43,283 nt of DNA, taken from positions 1 to 43,283 of the forward strand of contig CAZSMC010000033.1 in NCBI GenBank assembly GCA_964607755.1, in the 5' to 3' direction. A model generated the notes under the pieces. It ran no database searches. It had not been told where the DNA came from and saw only the letters and a list, made by a program, of their open reading frames with translations. A program made the position numbers and the translations under genes. Shown one piece after another: positions 32,563 to 40,440 of the stretch (the first letter of the stretch is position 1; each line of letters opens with the position of its first letter). The DNA comes from CAZSMC01 sp964607755 (GTDB lineage: Bacteria; Zhuqueibacterota; Zhuqueibacteria; Residuimicrobiales; Krinioviventaceae).

Positions 32563-32721
32563 GAAATATCTCAGTTACAATTCCAACAATGGGTCACAAA
32601 ACTTGGGAATAACACATTATAATTTCCAAATTTATAGAATGATACAACATTGATGCAGAAAAGATTTGTGACCCATTGTTTAGTTTAGATAGAGCATATC
32701 AACCGATAACTGAGCTTATAC
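32563..32721. mobile_element. MITE copy 2 (159 bp)
   Basis: Same length as copy 1, with three substitutions. It is flanked by the 8-bp duplication CGTGCCCG (32555-32562 and 32722-32729), different from the duplication at copy 1, so it marks an independent insertion. It has the same orientation as copy 1, and the internal 16-bp inverted repeats are at 32585-32600 and 32665-32680. It lies between the divergent carA and receiver genes, 81 bp upstream of the receiver promoter. Confidence 0.93.
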
Positions 32722-32802
32722 CGTGCCCGAGTTATACTATGGCCTGAATTTTGCAAAATGCTGATGAGTAATGAATTTAATTTTCTGCATTGAATATTTT
32801 GT

Positions 32803-32830
32803 TTGACAAATTTCACGTTATTGATATATT
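32803..32830 (+). promoter_or_regulatory. Promoter of the receiver gene
   Basis: TTGACA (32803-32808), 16-bp spacer, TATATT (32825-32830), 38 nt before the ATG at 32869. Confidence 0.6.
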
Positions 32831-32868
32831 TATGTAAACCAGTATAGTTGTCATGTATGGAGTAATGA

Positions 32869-33231
32869 ATGGGTAAGATATTAGTCATTGATGACGAAGA
32901 GAACATCCGGGAAATTCTAAAAGAGATGTTAGAGATTGACGGACATGAGGTTATCGTCGCCAATAATGGTAAAGAGGGCCTGGACGCGACAAATGACGAT
33001 CACTTTGACGTGGTAATTACAGATATTTTCATGCCGGAAGAGGACGGTATTGAAATTATCATGAAAATGAAAAAAAACGATCCGGAAATGAAAATTATTG
33101 CCATATCTGGTGGAGGATACTTTGATCCGGCAGGATCACTCAAGACAGCAGAGCTGTTAGGTGCAAAGTATACCATTAACAAACCTTTTGATATGCAGGA
33201 TCTATTATCCAAGGTGAATAGTTTGCTCTAA
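32869..33231 (+). CDS. Single-domain response regulator (CheY-like receiver)
   Basis: 120 aa consisting only of a receiver domain. The acidic pocket is IDDEEN, the phosphoacceptor is Asp52 in VVITDIFMPEEDG, the switch Ser is in IIAISGGG and the conserved Lys is in INKPFD. No output domain, so it acts as a phosphate shuttle or by protein contact. It sits directly before the hybrid kinase, 122 nt upstream, suggesting that it exchanges phosphate with that kinase or its Hpt domain (inference). Confidence 0.92.
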   Translation: MGKILVIDDEENIREILKEMLEIDGHEVIVANNGKEGLDATNDDHFDVVITDIFMPEEDGIEIIMKMKKNDPEMKIIAISGGGYFDPAGSLKTAELLGAKYTINKPFDMQDLLSKVNSLL

Positions 33232-33308
33232 TCTTTTCTTATTCGGCGTAAGAGAGATTGTAAAATAGCAAGAACGGACGTAAAAATATAGCTACACAGA
33301 GGGGAAAT

Positions 33309-33345
33309 TCGATAGAGGTCGTCCATTGGACCTAAAATCTATCGA
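33309..33345 (+). promoter_or_regulatory. Leader hairpin abutting the kinase ribosome-binding site
   Basis: Outer stem TCGATAG (33309-33315) / CTATCGA (33339-33345) and inner stem AGGTC (33316-33320) / GACCT (33329-33333), with GTCC/GGAC as an alternative inner pairing. The Shine-Dalgarno GAGG (33344-33347) begins in the last two bases of the outer stem, 6 nt before the GTG start, so folding could limit initiation. Confidence 0.5.
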
Positions 33346-33353
33346 GGTTTTCC

Positions 33354-36300
33354 GTGAGAACTCGAAATCTCATCTTGCAAGACAAGAAACTTTCCTTTCT
33401 TCGAACAAATTCGAATTTAGAGGTTGTTGAAGTTCAGTTTGAAAATGTGACATCAAATATCAGCAAAGATGATATTCTGGGTAGCAAACTGGACAATTTT
33501 GTACCGCGGTTCAAAAATTCCCACCAAATTTTCAAAGACATCATCGCTGGTCATCTTTCCAGGTATGATCTGAAACATACCAGACTGCCCCATTCCAATG
33601 AATCAGACTTTTATAACATCAGCATGATACCGGTTAATGAGAATGGAAAGATTGACGGGATTGTGGTTATCATAGAAAATGTTTCCGAATGGGTGGAACT
33701 GCACCAGGGTCTGGAAGAGAGCCGCAACGAATTGGATCATACCAGGAAAGAGCTTTCGCAAAAAGCTGAAGAATTGCGCGATCAAATCAATGAAAATAAA
33801 AAAACTCAACAGTGGCTGCAACTGCATTCCGATGTGCTGGAAATTATTCTAAATACAGTTCCTGCCTGCATTTATTTTAAAGATAAAAAAGGCTACATTA
33901 AAAGGGCAAACAAACAGTTCCTCGATAGTATCGGTTATGAAAAAGATCAGGTTATTGGTGTAAAAGAAGACCAATTTTTTCAACACATTTCGACACAGGA
34001 AAGTGCAGATTTCGATTCGCTCAAAAATGAAAGCTGGCTGCAGGGAAATGTTGAGAAAATTGTAACAAAGAACGGCACTAAATGGATTCGAGTGAATACT
34101 ATTAGTTATTCGAACAAAAATGGAGAAATGTACGGTGACATTGTTTTCATAAACGACATTACCAGAGATAAACAAGTGATGGAAGAACTGGCACATGAAA
34201 AAACACTTTTAACAGCACTTTTGGATCACATTCCGGATACCATTTATTTCAAGGATGCACAGAGCCGTTTTATTCGGATCAACCAGGCCCAGGCGAATGC
34301 ACTGGGCATTGATTCTCCTGACCAGGCTATCGGAAAAACCGATTTTGATTTTTTCGCCAAAGACATGGCCAAAGAAGCTTATGATGATGAACAACGTATT
34401 CTAAAAACAGGTGAAGCTTTAATTCGCAAAGTTGAAAAAGTGAAACGTCCTGACGGATGGTACCGATGGATGTCTGTGACCAAAGTGCCCTTTCGCGATA
34501 AAAAAGGCCAGATCGCCGGCATGATTGGCATCTCTCGCGATATCACTGAATTCCGTCAGGCTCGTGAAGAACTTGAAAAGAAAAACAAGAAACTAAACGA
34601 AGCAAAGAGAATGGCAGAAGAAGCAACACGCGCACGCTCAGAATTTTTGGCAAACATGAGTCATGAAATCCGCACCCCAATGAACGGTGTTTTGGGCATG
34701 GCTAATCTTTTATTGCAGACAGATCTGACAGACGAACAAAAGGAATATGCTCAAGTCATTAGAAACAGTGGTGACTCTCTTTTGGTTGTGATTAACGATA
34801 TTCTTGATTTTTCGAAAATCGAATCTGGCAAGGTCGAACTGGATTACGATGAATTTTATTTGCGCACCTGCATTGAAGAAGTGCTTGATCTTCATGCCAG
34901 CAATGCAGAGAGCAAGAACCTGGAATTAGGCTATTATATTGAAGGGCCCACCCCAACTATCATCAAAAGTGACAAAACGCGTTTAATGCAAATCATGAAC
35001 AATCTGGTAAGCAATGCCATCAAATTTACACCGCAAGGGGAAGTGATTGTTACAGTGAGCAGCACCCAACTCAATGAAGGCCATTACAAGCTCATCTTTA
35101 AAATCAAGGACACGGGCATTGGTATCTCAAAAGAAGCTCAACAAAGGCTGTTTCAATCTTTCCATCAGGTTGATGCGTCTATCACCCGCCGGTACGGAGG
35201 AACCGGTCTCGGATTGGCTATTAGCAAACGGCTGGCCGAGTTGATGGGGGGATCCATGGGACTCGAAAGCGAATTGGGCCATGGATCAACATTCTACTTT
35301 ACGATACAGGTTGAAGGTAAAAATATGGAAAAAGGCGAAAACGCTCCGTTTGCAAGACCGGAGCTGACCGGCAAGCGCGTACTCATCGTAGACGATAATG
35401 ATACCAACCGCCGGATTTTAGCGCTGCAAGCCATGTCCTGGGGAATGGTGCCAACAGATTCGGATTCCGGGGCAAAAGCTCTAAAGATCATTAAAAGCGG
35501 TAAAAGTTTTGACATTGCTTTTATTGACATGATGATGCCGGGGATGGATGGTATTACCCTTGCCAAACAAATCGACAAGGTGTTGAAAGGACACTCTTTC
35601 CCCAAAATCTTGTTAACATCTATCGGCTGGCACGGAGATCCGAAACAGATTCGGGAAGCTAACATCGATGTCCATCTCTCCAAACCTGTACGCCAATCGC
35701 AGCTCTATGAGATCATGCTGGATTTGTTCACAAAAGTAAAGAGACCAAAAGTAAAGTCCACAGACACAACATTTAAACTGGATGTGAAAATGGGGAAAAA
35801 ATATCCTCTCGATATCCTCGTGGCTGAAGACAATACCGTTAATCAAAAATTTGCTTTGCGGGTTTTGCAGAAACTGTCTTATGATGCTGATGTAGTGTCT
35901 AACGGCGAAAAGGTACTCGAGGCTATGGAAAAGAAAAAATATGATCTTATTCTCATGGATATACAAATGCCGGTCATGGACGGTATTCAGGCGACCAAAG
36001 AGATTTACGAGCGTTACGGCCAAAACCGGCCATGGATCATCGCGTTAACCGCGCATGCCATGGCAGGCGACCGGGAAAAGTACCTTAAATACGGCATGGA
36101 CGAGTACATCAGCAAGCCCATTCAAATAACCGATTTGGTCGATGCTCTGAAAAAATGCCAGGGCAATCCAGATAATAATGGAAAAAAAGAAAAGGTTGAA
36201 AAAATGGATTCACAATCAGTACCTAATGCACAGGACAAGCCAGATGTATCAAAAGGTAAAAAACTAAAAGAACCAAATAGCCATGTTATCGATGTGGATG

Positions 36301-36614
36301 TTATGAAAGAGAATATTGGTCTCGATGATAAGGAATTTATGGAAGACATGATAAATGTGTTCATTGAAGAAACTGAAAAGCTGATAAAAGAACTCGATGA
36401 GGCCCTGCAGCACAAGGATATGGGCGCTATGACCCGGGTCGCTCACACATTGAAATCGAGCAGCGCAACACTCGGCGCTATGAACCTGTCAGGTTTATCC
36501 AAAGAGTTGGAAATGACATGCAAAAAGAACGAGCTGAACCATGCAGCAGACCTGAGCAAAGAGGTCAAGAGAGCCACTCATGAGGTGATGGATGAACTGC
36601 AGAGTATGCTCTAA
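33354..36614 (+). CDS. Hybrid sensor histidine kinase with two receivers and Hpt (BarA-like)
   Basis: 1086 aa, no membrane helices, so probably cytosolic. Order: an N-terminal PAS-like region (residues 10-120), coiled coil, PAS (155-275), PAS with PAC (285-400), HisKA with His437 (FLANMSHEIRTPMNG), and HATPase (530-660; NLVSNAIKF, DTGIGIS, GGTGLGLAI). After the kinase core come receiver 1 with Asp725 (FIDMMMPGMDG), receiver 2 with Asp869 (LMDIQMPVMDG) and Hpt with His1031 (AHTLKSSSATLG). All phospho-sites are present, giving a complete His-Asp-His relay. It starts with GTG at 33354 behind GAGG. The downstream NtrC-type regulator, 35 nt away, is the probable output. Confidence 0.94.
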   Translation: MRTRNLILQDKKLSFLRTNSNLEVVEVQFENVTSNISKDDILGSKLDNFVPRFKNSHQIFKDIIAGHLSRYDLKHTRLPHSNESDFYNISMIPVNENGKIDGIVVIIENVSEWVELHQGLEESRNELDHTRKELSQKAEELRDQINENKKTQQWLQLHSDVLEIILNTVPACIYFKDKKGYIKRANKQFLDSIGYEKDQVIGVKEDQFFQHISTQESADFDSLKNESWLQGNVEKIVTKNGTKWIRVNTISYSNKNGEMYGDIVFINDITRDKQVMEELAHEKTLLTALLDHIPDTIYFKDAQSRFIRINQAQANALGIDSPDQAIGKTDFDFFAKDMAKEAYDDEQRILKTGEALIRKVEKVKRPDGWYRWMSVTKVPFRDKKGQIAGMIGISRDITEFRQAREELEKKNKKLNEAKRMAEEATRARSEFLANMSHEIRTPMNGVLGMANLLLQTDLTDEQKEYAQVIRNSGDSLLVVINDILDFSKIESGKVELDYDEFYLRTCIEEVLDLHASNAESKNLELGYYIEGPTPTIIKSDKTRLMQIMNNLVSNAIKFTPQGEVIVTVSSTQLNEGHYKLIFKIKDTGIGISKEAQQRLFQSFHQVDASITRRYGGTGLGLAISKRLAELMGGSMGLESELGHGSTFYFTIQVEGKNMEKGENAPFARPELTGKRVLIVDDNDTNRRILALQAMSWGMVPTDSDSGAKALKIIKSGKSFDIAFIDMMMPGMDGITLAKQIDKVLKGHSFPKILLTSIGWHGDPKQIREANIDVHLSKPVRQSQLYEIMLDLFTKVKRPKVKSTDTTFKLDVKMGKKYPLDILVAEDNTVNQKFALRVLQKLSYDADVVSNGEKVLEAMEKKKYDLILMDIQMPVMDGIQATKEIYERYGQNRPWIIALTAHAMAGDREKYLKYGMDEYISKPIQITDLVDALKKCQGNPDNNGKKEKVEKMDSQSVPNAQDKPDVSKGKKLKEPNSHVIDVDVMKENIGLDDKEFMEDMINVFIEETEKLIKELDEALQHKDMGAMTRVAHTLKSSSATLGAMNLSGLSKELEMTCKKNELNHAADLSKEVKRATHEVMDELQSML

Positions 36615-36649
36615 ATCCAGTGCCTTTGCTCGTGATAATTAAGGGATAA

Positions 36650-38044
36650 ATGATTTTAAATCATTGGAACGGCACTATTATGAATGGTAAACAAAAAACA
36701 ACGGTGTCCAGGCCAACCATCCTGGTGGTTGATGATTCTATCTTTGCATTAAGGCTTTTGGAGCGAAAGATAAAATCAAGAAATAATTATGATGTCATCT
36801 CAACGTCTAATGGTAATGATGCAATTCGGCTTTTACGTGAGTATAATTTTGACCTGGTTATTACAGACAAAGTCATGCCTTCCATAGATGGTATTAATTT
36901 GACACGACACATAAAGGAGAATTATAAAAGCACCGGTATTATTATGATGAGCAGCCATTCTTCTGTTGATGACGCTGTAAAAGCAGTCAAGACTGGTGCA
37001 GAAGAATACCTGGAAAAACCGATAAAAGACGATGATCTTTTTACAGCCATTAAAAGCGCTCTGGAAAAAGTGCGCCGTCAAAAGTACATTGCCGAGACAA
37101 AGCAAAAACTCACAGCCAACGCTCATAATATAATCGGCGACTCTGAGCCTATGAAACGGGTGCTGGATGATATTGCCAAAGCAGCTACAATTCCTGCAAC
37201 TGTACTTATTACGGGTGACAGTGGCACCGGCAAAGAACTGGTAGCACGCGCCATCCACAAAACAAGTCCGCGCGCTTCTAGACCTTTTGTGGCAGTGAAT
37301 TGCAGCGCTATACCAGAATCGCTCATGGAAAGTGAATTGTTCGGCAATGTCAAAGGTGCATACACCGGAGCCAGCCAAACCCGTGAAGGATTTTTTGAAA
37401 AGTCAGATACCGGCACCATCTTTTTAGACGAGATTAGCAACACCAGCCGTCCGACGCAGTCCAAATTGTTACGGGTGCTGCAGGAAAAAGAAATTGTCAA
37501 AGTCGGGTCTAATCATCCTCAAAAAGTAGATGTGAAAATAATAACCGCTACAAATATTAATCTGTGGGATATGGTCAGGGAGGGGAATTTTCGGGAAGAT
37601 TTGTATTACCGGATCAATGTGTTGAATATCAAATTACCCAGGCTGAGCGAACGTGGCGATGATATCTATCTGTTGGCAAATTATTTCATAAAAAAATATG
37701 CTGCCGAATACAATAAAAAGCCACCTAAATTAACCGAAGATGCATACGAGGTTTTCAAAAATTATTCCTGGCCCGGCAATGTAAGAGAGCTGGAAAATCT
37801 GGTACAGCGGCTGGTCGTTATGACAGATTCACGGCGCATTGATATCCCGGATTTGCCGGAAAATATGCGCTATTCGGTGCGTCATACAACAATGGCGCTG
37901 CGGAGTTTGGAAGATGTTGAAGCAGAGCATATCACCCGCGTCCTCGAACACACCAGCGGCAATAAAACCAAAGCAGCGAACATTTTAGGGATTGACAGAA
38001 AAACACTGCGGGAAAAAGTAAAAAGATACAATATCCTCTCTTAA
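36650..38044 (+). CDS. NtrC-family sigma54-dependent response regulator
   Basis: 464 aa. The receiver domain (residues 22-140) has phospho-Asp73 (LVITDKVMPS) and EEYLEKPI. The AAA+ domain (155-390) has Walker A TGDSGTGKE, the sigma54-contacting loop as GAYTGA (Tyr for Phe in GAFTGA), Walker B GTIFLDEIS and arginine-finger region. The C-terminal Fis-type HTH (425-464) has NKTKAANILGIDRKTLREK. The start ATG 36650 has AAGGGA 5 nt upstream; an internal ATG at 36680 is an alternative. Last gene of the phosphorelay cluster. It implies that the organism has RpoN. Target genes are unknown. Confidence 0.94.
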   Translation: MILNHWNGTIMNGKQKTTVSRPTILVVDDSIFALRLLERKIKSRNNYDVISTSNGNDAIRLLREYNFDLVITDKVMPSIDGINLTRHIKENYKSTGIIMMSSHSSVDDAVKAVKTGAEEYLEKPIKDDDLFTAIKSALEKVRRQKYIAETKQKLTANAHNIIGDSEPMKRVLDDIAKAATIPATVLITGDSGTGKELVARAIHKTSPRASRPFVAVNCSAIPESLMESELFGNVKGAYTGASQTREGFFEKSDTGTIFLDEISNTSRPTQSKLLRVLQEKEIVKVGSNHPQKVDVKIITATNINLWDMVREGNFREDLYYRINVLNIKLPRLSERGDDIYLLANYFIKKYAAEYNKKPPKLTEDAYEVFKNYSWPGNVRELENLVQRLVVMTDSRRIDIPDLPENMRYSVRHTTMALRSLEDVEAEHITRVLEHTSGNKTKAANILGIDRKTLREKVKRYNILS

Positions 38045-38090
38045 GTGCTTAATACACAGCATCTTCTATTTGGTTATAAAAATAGGGGGG

Positions 38091-38693
38091 TTATTTAATT
38101 TTCACCCCTAAAATGACCGGCGCGTAAATGGAAATATCTTTTGTAAAAAGGGCGTGCAAACGAACCTGAACATCTAAAGACGTTCCGCTTCCCATTTCAA
38201 TATTAAATCCAAGCCCAAAGCCAGCGCCGGGTACCGTATCTGATTGCTTCTTTTCTGTGTATGTTTTTTGTTCTGTAAAGATTTTTTTTTCGGTAACCAA
38301 CTTGTTGGCAACGCACACACCCCCGGTTAAAAAGGGTATCACTTTATCAGATTGGTCTGTTGGCATATAGACTTTGGCATTCGCCCATAACTCAGCAATA
38401 TGTGTGTCGCCGTCAGTAACAGAAGCATAAGCGGTTTTGTCCGTAATGGTCTCAATGTATCTGGTGTCATCAAGAGCCAGATTGTCGTAGAACAGCAGTC
38501 CTTGAAGTTCAAACCGTTCCGTTAGTGGAAAGCCCACAGCCACGCCGATGTTATAGCCAGAGCGCCAATACTGACTAAATTCTTCCGGCGCGAACGGTTT
38601 TGACAAACCGGTGTTGAAATAAAATACTGGCATGGCTGAAAGGCTCGAGAAAACGGCTAATATCACAAAAAGAGTTATACATACTTTGTTCAT
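38091..38693 (-). CDS. Predicted outer-membrane beta-barrel protein
   Basis: 200 aa. A signal peptide (MNKVCITLFVILAVFSSLSA) is followed by alternating hydrophobic segments with Gly/aromatic residues typical of small OmpA-like eight-stranded barrels (GYNIGVAVGFPL, ELQGLLFYDNL, GAGFGLGFNIEMG), ending in IYAPVILGVKIK. A Lys/Thr-rich hairpin (EKKIFTEQKTYTEKKQS) would be an exposed loop. No specific family recognised. The ATG 38693 has GGAGG 8 nt upstream; the frame extends to 38720 without a ribosome site. Convergent with the NtrC gene. Confidence 0.65.
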   Translation of the reverse strand: MNKVCITLFVILAVFSSLSAMPVFYFNTGLSKPFAPEEFSQYWRSGYNIGVAVGFPLTERFELQGLLFYDNLALDDTRYIETITDKTAYASVTDGDTHIAELWANAKVYMPTDQSDKVIPFLTGGVCVANKLVTEKKIFTEQKTYTEKKQSDTVPGAGFGLGFNIEMGSGTSLDVQVRLHALFTKDISIYAPVILGVKIK

Positions 38694-39062
38694 TTTGCAT
38701 TCCTCCACCACATCGTCCACAATTCTGATAGCACAGATTTATTAAACATTTACAACGAGTAAATTACATATTGCCATTTTAAAAACCAAATATTTTCCTT
38801 ACCGATTTGTAAAAGTTCACGGATAGGAGAAAGTCTTTGCAGCATTACAAAAGTGAAAAAGCCCGTTATGTCGAGAAATTTTTAACCCCGAGCTAAAGCT
38901 CGGGGCAATTTTTTAGCCCCGACTTTTAAGGGTTATTACCGAGATTCTTTAATAGACACTTTAGTGACCAAATATTAAAACGCCCACCCAAGACTGAGCT
39001 TTTACACAGATTTAAAATCAAAAGCTGAAATAAAAAACCGGTTGGCGGACCGGGCTTGCATG
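38694..39062. other. Intergenic region
   Basis: 369 bp without a credible gene. It contains the CCCCGAGCT hairpin described separately (38886-38914) and otherwise AT-rich sequence with no recognisable promoter or RNA. Confidence 0.5.
38886..38914 (+). terminator. Terminator-like hairpin without a matching upstream gene
   Basis: CCCCGAGCT (38886-38894) / AGCTCGGGG (38897-38905) with CAATTTTTT after it on the plus strand. No plus-strand gene ends nearby: both neighbours are on the minus strand. It may be a dispersed repeat, or block transcription running from the plus side. A partial second copy (GCCCCGACTTTTAAGGG) follows. Confidence 0.45.
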
Positions 39063-39335
39063 TCAAGCACTCTGTGCATTGTCAGGTTCTTCTGGCATAA
39101 TAATCATCAGAACGATGTAAAGGATGATACCAAGGACAAGGTGCGTGAAAACCGTAAATAAAACATAACCGATTCGCACCAGAGACACATCGACATTCCA
39201 ATACTCTGTCAAACCAGCGCACACACCGCCGATTTGTTTTTCTTGTTTTTTGCGGAAAATGGTTGTGGTCTTTTTCTTTTCTGTCGTTTCCTTGCCCTGG
39301 CGGGTCACGTAGAAAATGTATCCCAGGCCGATCAA
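39063..39335 (-). CDS. PspC-domain membrane protein, 5' end probably frameshifted
   Basis: At least 90 aa. The PspC domain is clear at residues 28-82: IFRKKQEKQIGGVCAGLTEY, VDVSLVRIGYVLF and ILYIVLMIIMP. The only start in frame is a TTG at 39335, inside a membrane segment. In-frame sequence upstream without a start encodes an aromatic-rich stretch (NWFWFWRFHWDIVWPILLIL) that completes this helix. An ATG at 39450 in the next frame would join it if one T were removed from the T7 run at 39411-39417. PspC proteins respond to envelope stress; no pspA is here. Confidence 0.7.
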   Translation of the reverse strand: MIGLGYIFYVTRQGKETTEKKKTTTIFRKKQEKQIGGVCAGLTEYWNVDVSLVRIGYVLFTVFTHLVLGIILYIVLMIIMPEEPDNAQSA

Positions 39336-39509
39336 GATGAGTAAAATCGGCCAGACAATATCCCAGTGAAATCTCCAGAACCAAAACCAGTTCGGCGGAA
39401 AAAAGAACGGAAAAAAATTTTTGCTTGTATTTTAATTGAAAAATAATCATACTATTGGCTGGTAAAAATCATGTAAACTGAAAAAGAGTAAAACAGAAAG
39501 GGAGCAAAT

Positions 39510-40400
39510 ATGAGCACATCAATTAGTCGCCGTGAATTTTTAAAAGATGTTTCAATTGCCGGAGCCGGGTTTTTGACTGCCAGCGCATTTTTACACATTC
39601 CAGCAAAACTTTGGGCGTCGACAAGTTCGATGAAACTCGGACTTGTCACTTATTTATGGGGTAAGGATTGGGACGTGCCCACACTAATCGCCAATTGTGA
39701 AAAGGCAGATTTTGCAGCGATTGAGCTGCGTGCGCATCATGCTCACGGCGTTGAACCGTCCCTGTCTGCGGCAGAACGCGATGAGGTGAGAAAACGATTT
39801 GCCGATAGCCCTGTTACCTGTGTTGGCTACGGCTCCAACCAGGAATATCATTCACCAGACCCAGATGAACTGCAAAAGCAAATTGAGGGAACCTACGAGT
39901 TGATCAAGCTTTGCCACGATATCGGTGCCAGCGGACTCAAGGTCAAACCGAACACATTGCCGGACGGGGTGGAGCCTGAAAAATCGATTGCACAGATTGG
40001 TTCATCTTTGAACAAAGTCGGCAAATATGCGCAAAATTACGGCCAGGAAATTCGCGTTGAAGTCCATGGCCGTAAAACCTCGCTACTGCCGGTGATGAAA
40101 AAGATTTTCGAACATGTTTACGAACCCAACGTTGGTATTTGCTGGAATTGCAATGACCAGGATTTGGCTGATCCCGGTTTGGAAGCAAATTTCGATATGG
40201 TCAAGAAATGGTTCGGCTCAACTGTTCACGTTCGGGAATTTGATGTGGGTAATTATCCGTATCAACAGCTTTTCAATCTTTTCACGGATATGGGCTATCG
40301 CGGCTGGATTTTGCTCGAAGCGCGAACCGAACCAAAAGACCGGGTGAAAGCGATGAAAGAACAGAAACGTTTGTTTGAGGAAATGATTAACAACGCATAA
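39510..40400 (+). CDS. Tat-exported sugar-phosphate isomerase/epimerase (TIM barrel)
   Basis: 296 aa. The N-terminal twin-arginine signal SRREFLKDVSIAGAGFL predicts folded export to the periplasm. The rest is an AP-endonuclease-2-type TIM barrel: KLGLVTYLWGKDW, AAIELRAHH, GLKVKPNT, RVEVHG, GICWNCND and GWILLEART supply the expected metal-binding Glu, His and Asp residues at strand ends. Members are xylose-isomerase-like isomerases or epimerases acting on sugars or inositols. GGGAG lies 6 nt before the ATG. First gene of the glycosidase cluster, 40 nt before the GH27 gene. Substrate unknown. Confidence 0.85.
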   Translation: MSTSISRREFLKDVSIAGAGFLTASAFLHIPAKLWASTSSMKLGLVTYLWGKDWDVPTLIANCEKADFAAIELRAHHAHGVEPSLSAAERDEVRKRFADSPVTCVGYGSNQEYHSPDPDELQKQIEGTYELIKLCHDIGASGLKVKPNTLPDGVEPEKSIAQIGSSLNKVGKYAQNYGQEIRVEVHGRKTSLLPVMKKIFEHVYEPNVGICWNCNDQDLADPGLEANFDMVKKWFGSTVHVREFDVGNYPYQQLFNLFTDMGYRGWILLEARTEPKDRVKAMKEQKRLFEEMINNA

Positions 40401-40440
40401 TTGGCAAAATAACAACATATTTTACACCTTTGGAGGAAAT

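Noticed and set aside
39082..39450. 122-codon minus-strand frame overlapping the PspC gene
   Set aside because: Beyond the first dozen codons its translation is not protein-like; only its start region is of interest, as the probable true 5' end of the PspC gene.
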